DNA of 12,491 nt from a bacterium (lineage in GTDB: Bacteria > Bacillota > Clostridia > Oscillospirales > Oscillospiraceae), in NCBI GenBank assembly GCA_019424865.1, contig JAHYYS010000071.1, positions 1 through 12,491 on the forward strand. Reading direction: 5' to 3'. Positions 6,631 to 12,427 of this stretch are shown here, piece after piece (position 1 is the stretch's first letter; each line of letters starts with the position of its first letter). The position numbers and the translations under genes were made by a program. The notes beneath the pieces were generated by a model. The model was given only the letters and a program-made list of their open reading frames with translations, made no database searches and was not told the origin of the DNA.

Positions 6631-7042
6631 TCTATCCCCCGGCCACCGCCTCCGCTACCCGGATACCGTCCACCGCCGCGGACACGATACCGCCGGCATA
6701 CCCCGCCCCCTTCCCACGGGGCTCAGCCCGTCGAAAAAGCGGCGCAGCAATTTACAGATTGCTGCGCCGCTTTTTCGATTGGAGCTGCATGAAATTTTTC
6801 CTCGATTTCTTAAGAAATTGTCGAAAAAATTTCATGAGAAGTGTCATTTTCCACGTACACGCCGCGGAAAATGACGGAATCAAATTGGATTCCGCCGTCT
6901 GCGGACGGCGGAACTCCTTGCAGGAGGGCTTTTCAGCAGGCAGATACAGGTAAGGCACTGCGGAAATTCTCGCGGCCTCCGGCCCTTCGAATTTACGGCC
7001 TTTCGGCCGCCCCATCTACGATGGGGCCCCCGGCGAGGGGGA
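6631..7042 (-). repeat. Tandem repeat unit A: hairpin array plus copy of a gene tail
   Basis: This 412-bp unit is followed directly by unit B with an offset of 412-413 bp. Differences by eye are three substitutions plus the unit's leading base within the first 81 bp, and one A more in B at the big hairpin. Positions 6631-6711 copy the last 81 bp of the oxidoreductase gene, with substitutions at 6640, 6645 and 6690 but with the reading frame and TAG stop kept. The rest (6712-7042) is a run of inverted repeats: 6731-6778 (21-bp stem), 6788-6836 (12-bp outer stem with inner complementary parts), 6843-6875 (10 bp), 6890-6913 (10 bp), 7010-7026 (7 bp) and 7027-7041 (5 bp). No transposase or terminal inverted repeats are visible. 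Confidence 0.95.
6731..6778 (-). terminator. 21-bp-stem hairpin in unit A
   Basis: Arms 6731-6751 and 6758-6778 pair without mismatch around the 6-nt loop TTACAG. Both outer ends carry runs of A/T next to TCGA, so the hairpin can act as an intrinsic terminator in either direction. For a minus-strand transcript it would be the second such barrier after the oxidoreductase gene, and it shields lspA from read-through. Confidence 0.75.
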
Positions 7043-7455
7043 TCTATCCCCTGGCTACCGCCTCCGCTACCCGGATACCGTCCACCGCCGCGGACACGAT
7101 GCCGCCGGCATACCCCGCCCCCTTCCCACGGGGCTCAGCCCGTCGAAAAAAGCGGCGCAGCAATTTACAGATTGCTGCGCCGCTTTTTCGATTGGAGCTG
7201 CATGAAATTTTTCCTCGATTTCTTAAGAAATTGTCGAAAAAATTTCATGAGAAGTGTCATTTTCCACGTACACGCCGCGGAAAATGACGGAATCAAATTG
7301 GATTCCGCCGTCTGCGGACGGCGGAACTCCTTGCAGGAGGGCTTTTCAGCAGGCAGATACAGGTAAGGCACTGCGGAAATTCTCGCGGCCTCCGGCCCTT
7401 CGAATTTACGGCCTTTCGGCCGCCCCATCTACGATGGGGCCCCCGGCGAGGGGGA
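7043..7455 (-). repeat. Tandem repeat unit B
   Basis: This 413-bp unit is identical to A over its hairpin part apart from one extra A at 7146-7151. Its first 81 bp (7043-7123) are identical to the true 3' end of the oxidoreductase gene at 7456-7536. Beyond that block the unit and the gene part ways (TTCCCACGGGG against TCGCCGCACGG), though some similarity persists for about 20 bp. Read on the minus strand the order is gene, hairpin array, gene tail, hairpin array, gene tail, lspA. Confidence 0.95.
7143..7191 (-). terminator. Terminator of the oxidoreductase gene (unit B hairpin)
   Basis: Arms 7143-7164 and 7171-7191 form a stem of about 21 bp with one extra A in an A/T run. On the minus strand it is followed by TTTTTTCGACG. 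It is the first strong terminator-like structure with a T-run after the oxidoreductase stop codon, about 265 nt downstream of it. Confidence 0.75.
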
Positions 7456-7536
7456 TCTATCCCCTGGCTACCGCCTCCGCTACCCGGATACCGTCCACCG
7501 CCGCGGACACGATGCCGCCGGCATACCCCGCCCCCT
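7456..7536 (-). repeat. Third copy of the 81-bp block, here in its genic place
   Basis: This is the block as it occurs in the intact gene: one base beyond the stop codon, the TAG, and codons for the last 26 residues (about EGAGYAGGIVSAAV to AVARG). It is identical to 7043-7123 and differs at three internal positions from 6631-6711. Confidence 0.93.
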
Positions 7537-9037
7537 CGCCGCACGGATACAGCCCCCGGACCGGGGACTGGAGGGTCTGATCCCGCAGGATGCGCACCGG
7601 AGAGGAGGAGCGGGTCTCCACCCCCGTCAGCACTCCGTCCGGGGCAGAAAATCCCCGCAGCTTCCGATCCAGCAAAGGCAGGGCCTGGCGCAGCGTATCT
7701 GCCACGCAGCCGGGCAGGCAGGCATCCAGCCCGGTCCAGACCACCCCCGGCCGGTAGGTAGGCGTTACGCAGCCCGCCCCCTCCGAGGGCCGGCTGAGCA
7801 GAAAGTCCTCCACCCGCTGGGCCGGCGCCCGGAAGGAGCCGCCCCCCAGGCGGAAGGCCGCCCGCTCCCACTGCCGCTGGAACTCCACGCCGGCCAGCAC
7901 GTCATCGCCCTGGAAATCCTCCGGCCCCACGCCCACCAGAAAGCCGCCGTTGATATTCTCCCCGTCCCGGGCCCGCAGGCTCATGCCGTTGGTGACCACG
8001 CCCCCCTGCTCCGAGGCGGCGGCCACCACCTGGCCCCCGGGACAGACGCAGAACGTGAACGCGGATCGGCCGCCGGGCAGGTGGCAGGCCAGCTTGTAAT
8101 CCGAGGGGGGGAGCTTCTCCCAGGCCGGGCCATACTGGCTCAGGCTGATATCCCGCTGCCGGTGCTCAATGCGCACCCCCACGGCAAAGGGCTTGCGCTC
8201 CATGGGCACCCCCGCCTCCCGCAGCATCTGAAAGGTGTCCCGGGCCGAATGGCCGGGCGCAAGCACCAGCGCACTGCAGTCCATCTCATAGGGGCCCGCC
8301 GGCCCCTCCGCCCGGATGCCTGCCAGGGAATCCCCCGACAGCCGCAGCCCGGTCAGGCGGTGTCCGAAGCGCACGTCACACCCCAGCGCCGCCAGCTCCA
8401 GGCGAATTTTTTTCACCACCTGGCGCAGAATGTCGGTTCCGATGTGGGGTTTATGGGAATACTTGACATCGGCGGGGGCCCCCGCCTCCACCAGCGTATC
8501 CAGAACCGCCCCAATGCGGGGGTCGTGGGTGCCGGTGGTCAGCTTGCCGTCGGAAAAGGTGCCCGCACCCCCCTCGCCAAACTGCACGTTGCACTCCGGG
8601 TCCAGCGCTCCGCCGGCCCAGAACCGCTCCACCTTCTCTGTCCGGGCGTCCACATCCAGGCCCCGCTCCAGCACCACACAGGGCAGGCCGTTCCGGGCCA
8701 GAAACAAAGCGGCAAACAGCCCCGCCGGCCCCATGCCAACCACCACCGGCATTCCGCCTTCCCGGCGGCCCACCGGCGGAAACACATAGGGCCTGTGCTC
8801 CACCAGACTGACCGAGCGCCCGGGCGCCCGCCGCACCAGGGCCTCCTCCCCGGGCATGGACACCTCCACGGTATAGACCCAGCGGACGTCCCCCTTGTCC
8901 CGGGCGTCGATGGACTGCCGGACAACAGCCAGCTCCCCCAGCGCGCCGGGGCGCACCCCCAGGGCCCGGGCCGCCCGCCGCACCAGATCCTCCGGTCTTC
9001 CGTCCACCGGCAGGCTGAGATTTCCAATTCGTATCAT
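7457..9037 (-). CDS. FAD-dependent dehydrogenase, COG2509 type
   Basis: The product has 526 residues and belongs to the uncharacterised NAD(P)/FAD-dependent oxidoreductases of the COG2509 kind. A ~90-residue N-terminal domain (IGNLSLPVDGRPEDLVRRAA..., QSIDARDKGDVRWVYTVEV) precedes the Rossmann fold, with GMGPAG at 101-106 and the ribose-binding ERG at 124-126. The family signature ECNVQFGEGGAGTFSDGKL follows, and the end (GLYPCGEGAGYAGGIVSAAVDG) is the second FAD-contact motif of such flavoproteins. It is probably cytoplasmic. The physiological substrate is not known. Start ATG at 9035-9037 is chosen because GGAGGAAG lies 6 nt upstream; the open frame continues far upstream only as the antisense of the recombinase. 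It is unlinked in function to its neighbours. Its last 81 bp are repeated twice downstream. Confidence 0.94.
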   Translation of the reverse strand: MIRIGNLSLPVDGRPEDLVRRAARALGVRPGALGELAVVRQSIDARDKGDVRWVYTVEVSMPGEEALVRRAPGRSVSLVEHRPYVFPPVGRREGGMPVVVGMGPAGLFAALFLARNGLPCVVLERGLDVDARTEKVERFWAGGALDPECNVQFGEGGAGTFSDGKLTTGTHDPRIGAVLDTLVEAGAPADVKYSHKPHIGTDILRQVVKKIRLELAALGCDVRFGHRLTGLRLSGDSLAGIRAEGPAGPYEMDCSALVLAPGHSARDTFQMLREAGVPMERKPFAVGVRIEHRQRDISLSQYGPAWEKLPPSDYKLACHLPGGRSAFTFCVCPGGQVVAAASEQGGVVTNGMSLRARDGENINGGFLVGVGPEDFQGDDVLAGVEFQRQWERAAFRLGGGSFRAPAQRVEDFLLSRPSEGAGCVTPTYRPGVVWTGLDACLPGCVADTLRQALPLLDRKLRGFSAPDGVLTGVETRSSSPVRILRDQTLQSPVRGLYPCGEGAGYAGGIVSAAVDGIRVAEAVARG

Positions 9038-9376
9038 GCTGCTTCCTCCGCTTCCGGCGCGCTGCCCCGTCCTCTCTCCGGCCCGGAGCCAGGCCTGTTC
9101 TGTGATGCAGCCGCCGCTTTTCCGATATTGTATCACAGAAGGGTTAAAAGCGAAACCCTTGTCTATTTTTACTATATTTTCCTTTTTTGGCTGCTTTTTT
9201 CGCCAAAACTCTCCCTTTTTCGACAAAAATATGTAAAAATATTTGCCCCGGCGGTTTTTTCTCCCGTATGCTTTTGTGCAAGAGGCCGCACTTCCCTTCT
9301 CGGAAGGCGCGCCCCTTCCGCAGCCGGCGCCAACCGCCGCGTGAGACAGAGAAAACGTATGGAGGTAATGGAAACA
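9038..9376. other. Divergent, partly AT-rich region between oxidoreductase and recombinase
   Basis: This 339-bp stretch has no gene. Positions 9120-9255 are strikingly A+T-rich compared with the GC-rich surroundings. It contains inverted arms AAGGGTT/AACCCTT (9139-9159) and TTTTGGC/GCCAAAA around TGCTTTTTTC (near 9184-9207), plus runs of T and A. On the minus strand TGA-TACAAT (9127-9132 for the -10) is an extended -10 for the oxidoreductase gene with only a weak -35. I could not pick a plus-strand promoter for the recombinase with confidence. The AT-rich, repeat-bearing patch beside an integrase gene could be a binding region for the recombinase, which is speculation. Confidence 0.45.
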
Positions 9377-10492
9377 ATGGCAAGAAGAACGGTAGAACGC
9401 AACATTTCCTTTGACGACGTGCGCAAGGTCTACTATGTCAGCATGGACCTGGGGCGGGACGAAAAGGGGGCGCGGCTGAAGCAGTACCGCACCTATCCCA
9501 CCCTGACGGCGGCCCGAACCGGCCTGCGGGACTTCCTGGCCCACCGGGAGCAGGAGCGCCAGACCCCCCGGCACCAGCTGACCTTGTCCGACTGGCTGGA
9601 GTACTGGATGGACACCATCGTCCGTCCCAACCGGGCCGAGACCACGGTATACGCCTATCAGAAGATTATCGACAACCATCTGGACCCCGCCCTGGGGGAC
9701 ACGCCTCTGCTGAAGCTGACCCCCAAAGACATCCAGCAGTATTATATTCAGGTACAGCGGGAAAACGGCCTGTCCTCCAACACCATGCGCCGCCACCACG
9801 ACCTGCTCTCCTCCGCCCTGCGCACAGCGGTGCGGCAGGACATGCTGCTGGTCTCCCCCATGGACCGGGTGGAGCCCCCCCGCTCCAAGCTGTACGAGGC
9901 CGACTTCTATAATCCCGAGGAGCTCAAGCGGCTTTATAACCTGCTGAAGGGCCGCTGGCTGGAGCTGCCCGTCAAGCTGGCGGGCAGCCTGGGGCTGCGG
10001 CGGGAGGAGATCTGCGGTCTGAAGTGGGAGAATGTCAGCTTCCAGCGCCGGGTGGTCTATATCCGGGAGGCCCGCACCGCCTTTGGGGCCACGGTGGTTC
10101 AGAAGGAGACCAAAAACCGCGCCTCTGTCCGCACGCTCTATATCCCGGACGACGTCTATCAGCTTCTGGCCCGGGAGCAGGCGCGCCAGGAGAAGGAGGG
10201 CTGCGGCTCCACCGGGCACGTGGTGCTGGACCAGAAGGGCCTGCCCTACTCCCCCAACGCCCTTTCCCTGGCCTTCACCCGCTTTGTGCGGAAGAACAAC
10301 CTGCCCCGGGTCACCCTCCACGGTCTGCGCCACTCCTTCGCCACCATCGCCTCCTTCCAGGGGGTCTCTCTCTTTGACATCGGCAAGGCGCTGGGCCACT
10401 CCACCCCCGCCACCACCGGCCGGATTTATACCCACCTCATCGACCGCACCCACGAGGAGACCCTGATGCGGGTGTCCGACGCCTTGAAATAG
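9377..10492 (+). CDS. Tyrosine recombinase / phage-type integrase
   Basis: The product has 371 residues and cuts and rejoins DNA at specific sites through a phosphotyrosine link. An N-terminal arm-type DNA-binding region (about 1-62) precedes the SAM-like core-binding domain (about 68-165, LTLSDWLEYWMDTIV...) and the catalytic domain (about 175-371). All catalytic residues are present: Arg208 (LGLRREE), Lys246 (ETKNRASVRT), His315 and Arg318 (LHGLRHSF), His341 (LGHST) and Tyr351 (RIYTH). It should be active. The layout is that of Tn916/phage integrases rather than XerC/D, which lack the extra N-terminal region. Start ATG 9377 (MARRTV) is preferred because GGAGGT lies 10 nt upstream; in-frame ATGs at 9359 and 9368 lie before or against that site. 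No excisionase, repressor, relaxase or phage gene is beside it, so it appears orphaned or is a conserved solitary recombinase. Confidence 0.95.
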   Translation: MARRTVERNISFDDVRKVYYVSMDLGRDEKGARLKQYRTYPTLTAARTGLRDFLAHREQERQTPRHQLTLSDWLEYWMDTIVRPNRAETTVYAYQKIIDNHLDPALGDTPLLKLTPKDIQQYYIQVQRENGLSSNTMRRHHDLLSSALRTAVRQDMLLVSPMDRVEPPRSKLYEADFYNPEELKRLYNLLKGRWLELPVKLAGSLGLRREEICGLKWENVSFQRRVVYIREARTAFGATVVQKETKNRASVRTLYIPDDVYQLLAREQARQEKEGCGSTGHVVLDQKGLPYSPNALSLAFTRFVRKNNLPRVTLHGLRHSFATIASFQGVSLFDIGKALGHSTPATTGRIYTHLIDRTHEETLMRVSDALK

Positions 10493-10506
10493 GACCCAGG
10501 TTTTTC

Positions 10507-10535
10507 TTGCCTGACGGAGGAGAATAGGCTATGAT
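10507..10535 (+). promoter_or_regulatory. Promoter of the GH13 gene
   Basis: The elements are TTGCCT (10507-10512), exactly 17 nt, then TATGAT (10530-10535), starting 15 bp after the recombinase stop codon. Transcription would start near 10542. The short leader contains a 7-bp hairpin GCCGCCC-GGC-GGGCGGC at 10557-10573, just before the ribosome binding site AAAGGAG (10576-10582). No terminator separates it from the recombinase gene, so read-through is also possible. Confidence 0.55.
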
Positions 10536-10591
10536 AGAGAAAACCAAAAAAGATAAGCCGCCCGGCGGGCGGCGCAAAGGAGCAATGCGAC

Positions 10592-11905
10592 ATGTGGTTT
10601 GAGAAAGCAACCGTATATCAGATTTATCCTCTGGGCCTGTGCGGGGCGCCGGCGGACAACGACGGCGTCACCGCCCCCCGTATCCTGCGCCTGCTGGACT
10701 GGGTGGAGCATATCAAACGGACCGGCGCGGACACCGTGCTGCTCAACCCGGTCTTTGACAGCGACCGCCACGGCTATGACACCCGGGACTATACCCGGGT
10801 GGATCCCCGCCTGGGCACCAACGGGGATCTGGCCCAGGTGTGCCGGGCCTTTCACGACGCCGGCCTCCGGGTGATGCTGGACGGGGTGTTCAACCACGTG
10901 GGCCGGGGCTTCTGGGCCTTTCGGGACGTACAGGAAAAAAAGTGGGACAGCCCCTATCAGGACTGGTTCCACATCGACTTCGGCGGCAACACTGACCGGA
11001 ACGACGGCTTCTGGTACGAGGCCTGGGAGGGTCACAACGAGCTGGTGAAGCTGAACCTGTGGAACCCGGCGGTGGTGGAGCATCAGTTCCAGGCCATCCG
11101 CGGCTGGGTGGAGCAGTTCGGCATCGACGGTCTGCGGCTGGACGTGGCCTACTGCCTGCCCCCCGAGTACATCCGGCAGCTGCGCAGCTTTACCGCCGGT
11201 CTGAAGCCCGACTTTGTCCTGATGGGCGAAACCCTGCACGGGGACTATAACCGATGGATGGGGCCGGAGCTGTGCCACTCGGTGACCAATTACGAGTGCT
11301 ACAAGGGCCTGTGGTCCGCCCTCAACTCCCTCAACCTGTTTGAGATCGGCCACTCCCTGGCCCGGCAGTTCGGGCCGGAGCCCTGGACCTTGTACAAGGG
11401 CGCCCCGCTGCTGTCCTTCCTGGACAACCACGACGTGACCCGCATCGCCTCCAAGCTGACCAATCCCCAGCACCTGCCTCTGGCCTATGCCCTGCTCTTC
11501 GGCATGCCGGGCGTGCCGGCCGTGTACTACGGCAGCGAGTGGGGCATCCGGGGCGAGAAGGAACCGGGCAGCGACGCCGCCCTGCGCCCCGCCCTGGAGA
11601 AGCCGGAGTGGAACGGGCTCACCGACTATATTGCCGCGCTGGCCAGAGCCCGCAGCGGCAGCAGCGCCCTGCATCACGGCGGCTATCGGAACGTGCTGCT
11701 CACCAACCGGCAGATGATTTTCGAGCGGAAGACCGAAGGGGAGCGGGTTTTGGTGGCCCTGAACATCGACGGGGAGCCCTATACCGCCCACTTTGACGCC
11801 GGCTGCGGCCTGGCCTGGGACTTGATCAGCGGAGAGACCCACGATTTCGGCGGGGGAAGCCTGCTGCCCCCATACAGCGCCCGCTTCTGGAAAATGGAGC
11901 GATAA
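10592..11905 (+). CDS. GH13 alpha-amylase family glycosidase, cytoplasmic
   Basis: The product has 437 residues and is a retaining alpha-glucan hydrolase with all four GH13 motifs. These are DGVFNH at 97-102, GLRLD with nucleophile Asp184, GETL with acid/base Glu213, and FLDNHD with transition-state stabiliser Asp281. The order is the (beta/alpha)8 barrel with domain B between about 103 and 165, then a C-terminal beta domain (about 365-437). There is no signal peptide, so it probably acts on maltodextrins brought into the cell. It lacks the N-terminal CBM34-type domain of cyclomaltodextrinases and neopullulanases. The precise bond preference cannot be told. AAAGGAG 9 nt before the ATG supports the start. 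No sugar transporter or regulator lies next to it, unlike typical maltodextrin loci, and it follows an orphan recombinase gene. Confidence 0.95.
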   Translation: MWFEKATVYQIYPLGLCGAPADNDGVTAPRILRLLDWVEHIKRTGADTVLLNPVFDSDRHGYDTRDYTRVDPRLGTNGDLAQVCRAFHDAGLRVMLDGVFNHVGRGFWAFRDVQEKKWDSPYQDWFHIDFGGNTDRNDGFWYEAWEGHNELVKLNLWNPAVVEHQFQAIRGWVEQFGIDGLRLDVAYCLPPEYIRQLRSFTAGLKPDFVLMGETLHGDYNRWMGPELCHSVTNYECYKGLWSALNSLNLFEIGHSLARQFGPEPWTLYKGAPLLSFLDNHDVTRIASKLTNPQHLPLAYALLFGMPGVPAVYYGSEWGIRGEKEPGSDAALRPALEKPEWNGLTDYIAALARARSGSSALHHGGYRNVLLTNRQMIFERKTEGERVLVALNIDGEPYTAHFDAGCGLAWDLISGETHDFGGGSLLPPYSARFWKMER

Positions 11906-11995
11906 TGTTTCCTTGAGCCGAGGGGCCCGCCGGCTCTGCCGACCCCGAGCATTCCAATACCGAAGGGTGAAGCCGCCCTCTGGGCGGCGGAACCC

Positions 11996-12034
11996 AAAAA
12001 GAAAGACATGACCAAAGGTCATGTCTTTCTTTTT
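11996..12034 (+). terminator. Terminator of the GH13 gene
   Basis: The 18-nt arms 11996-12013 and 12017-12034 pair perfectly around AAA. The stem ends in five A and TTTTT, so it works in both directions. It lies about 90 bp after the GH13 stop codon. Confidence 0.92.
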
Positions 12035-12077
12035 GGAAGGGACAGTTAAAATCGATATTTTCCAGGGAAAAACAAAA

Positions 12078-12131
12078 CCGCCGCGAAGCGGCGGCCCCAA
12101 ACCGAAGCCCAGCGAAGCGGGTTCGGTTTGG
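12078..12131. repeat. Pair of hairpins sharing a GCGAAGCG core
   Basis: The first is CCGCCGC-GAA-GCGGCGG (12078-12094). The second is CCAAACCGAA (12097-12106) pairing with TTCGGTTTGG (12122-12131), with inner CCC/GGG and a loop AGCGAAGC. Both have GCGAAGCG at the turn. Neither has a T-run, so they are not simple terminators; they may belong to an intergenic repeat family or a structured RNA. Confidence 0.5.
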
Positions 12132-12183
12132 AAGCGAGGAGCAGCAGAATGAGCGCGCGATGAGCTTTGTAATGAAATGAAAA

Positions 12184-12219
12184 AGCTCGTCGCAAGCGAT
12201 ATGTCGCTTGCGACGAGCT
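12184..12219 (-). terminator. Terminator of the truncated tRNA-Thr, 16-bp perfect stem
   Basis: AGCTCGTCGCAAGCGA (12184-12199) pairs with 12204-12219 around TATG. On the minus strand it is followed by TTTTTCATTTC. It starts at the very CCA end of the broken tRNA, as a tRNA terminator would, so it was probably kept from the original tRNA gene. Confidence 0.85.
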
Positions 12220-12266
12220 GGAGCTGGAGATCGGACTTGAACCGACGACCTGCTGATTACGAATCA
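12219..12266 (-). pseudogene. Truncated tRNA-Thr(CGT): 3' half from the anticodon arm onward
   Basis: Read on the minus strand, it begins TGATTCGTAATCAGC, with anticodon loop TTCGTAA (anticodon CGT at 12259-12261) and 3' stem strand TCAGC. A normal variable region, a T arm with loop TTCAAGT (stem with one G-U), the acceptor strand CTCCAGC, T and an encoded CCA ending at 12219 follow. The 5' half is missing: no GCTGGAG acceptor strand or D arm is found where it should be. The 5' side of the anticodon stem is GGTGA instead of the expected GCTGA, so the break falls just there. GTTGGAA at 12328-12334 could pair 6 of 7 with the acceptor strand, but at a distance that fits no tRNA. This is probably an attachment-site remnant. 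Confidence 0.75.
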
Positions 12267-12299
12267 CCGTTATCTGATATGACGAATGGACTACCACAC

Positions 12300-12348
12300 A
12301 AACCGTTTAGCCCCAACGGTTTCAGAGTTCCAACACTCTGATTTTTTT
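12300..12348 (+). terminator. Twin hairpin with T-run
   Basis: AAACCGTT/AACGGTTT (12300-12322) is followed by CAGAGT/ACTCTG (12323-12340), then A and seven T (12342-12348). It is oriented for a plus-strand transcript, yet no plus-strand gene lies between the GH13 terminator and this point. It may have come in with foreign sequence at the broken tRNA. Confidence 0.6.
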
Positions 12349-12388
12349 ATACCTGACACACTGATTAGGTTTCTTGACTAGCTTGAAG

Positions 12389-12423
12389 AAAAAAATTTGC
12401 CCTCTTGCTGAAAGAGGGCAAAT
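12389..12423 (-). terminator. Terminator of the intact tRNA-Thr
   Basis: On the minus strand ATTTGCCCTCTT pairs with AAGAGGGCAAAT (plus positions 12412-12423 and 12395-12406) around a 5-nt loop, followed by TTTTTTCTTC. It begins 4 nt after the tRNA CCA end. Confidence 0.9.
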
Positions 12424-12427
12424 CAAG

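Larger units (their letters stand above)
11906..12218. other. Gene-free, hairpin-rich stretch
   Basis: About 310 bp hold only inverted repeats: CCGCCC-TCT-GGGCGG at 11973-11987, the terminator at 11996-12034, two hairpins at 12078-12131 and the stem at 12184-12219. Between 12132 and 12183 lies a purine-rich segment with GAGGAGCAGCAGAATGAGCG and TTTGTAATGAAATGAAAAAG. I see no coding sequence. Confidence 0.6.

Noticed and set aside
6631..7455. CRISPR array
   Set aside because: There are only two long units in direct contact with no short repeat-spacer pattern, and no cas genes.
6631..7455. Insertion sequence or MITE with terminal inverted repeats
   Set aside because: No transposase, no matching terminal inverted repeats at the unit ends, and the flanking direct repeat is an 81-bp gene tail rather than a short target duplication.
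8081..9376. In-frame upstream extension of the recombinase
   Set aside because: It is antisense to the oxidoreductase gene and crosses the AT-rich intergenic region. The GGAGGT site and usual integrase length point to ATG 9377.
9038..10453. Very long minus-strand open frame extending the oxidoreductase gene to nearly 1000 codons
   Set aside because: The upstream part is the antisense of the recombinase gene and of the intergenic region. The true gene starts at 9037 with a good ribosome binding site and the family's normal N terminus.
10529..12100. 523-codon minus-strand frame opposite the GH13 gene
   Set aside because: Antisense shadow running through the GH13 terminator, with no family motif.
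12219..12294. Complete second tRNA-Thr
   Set aside because: No D arm and no 5' acceptor strand pairing with CTCCAGC at the right distance; only the 3' half is present.
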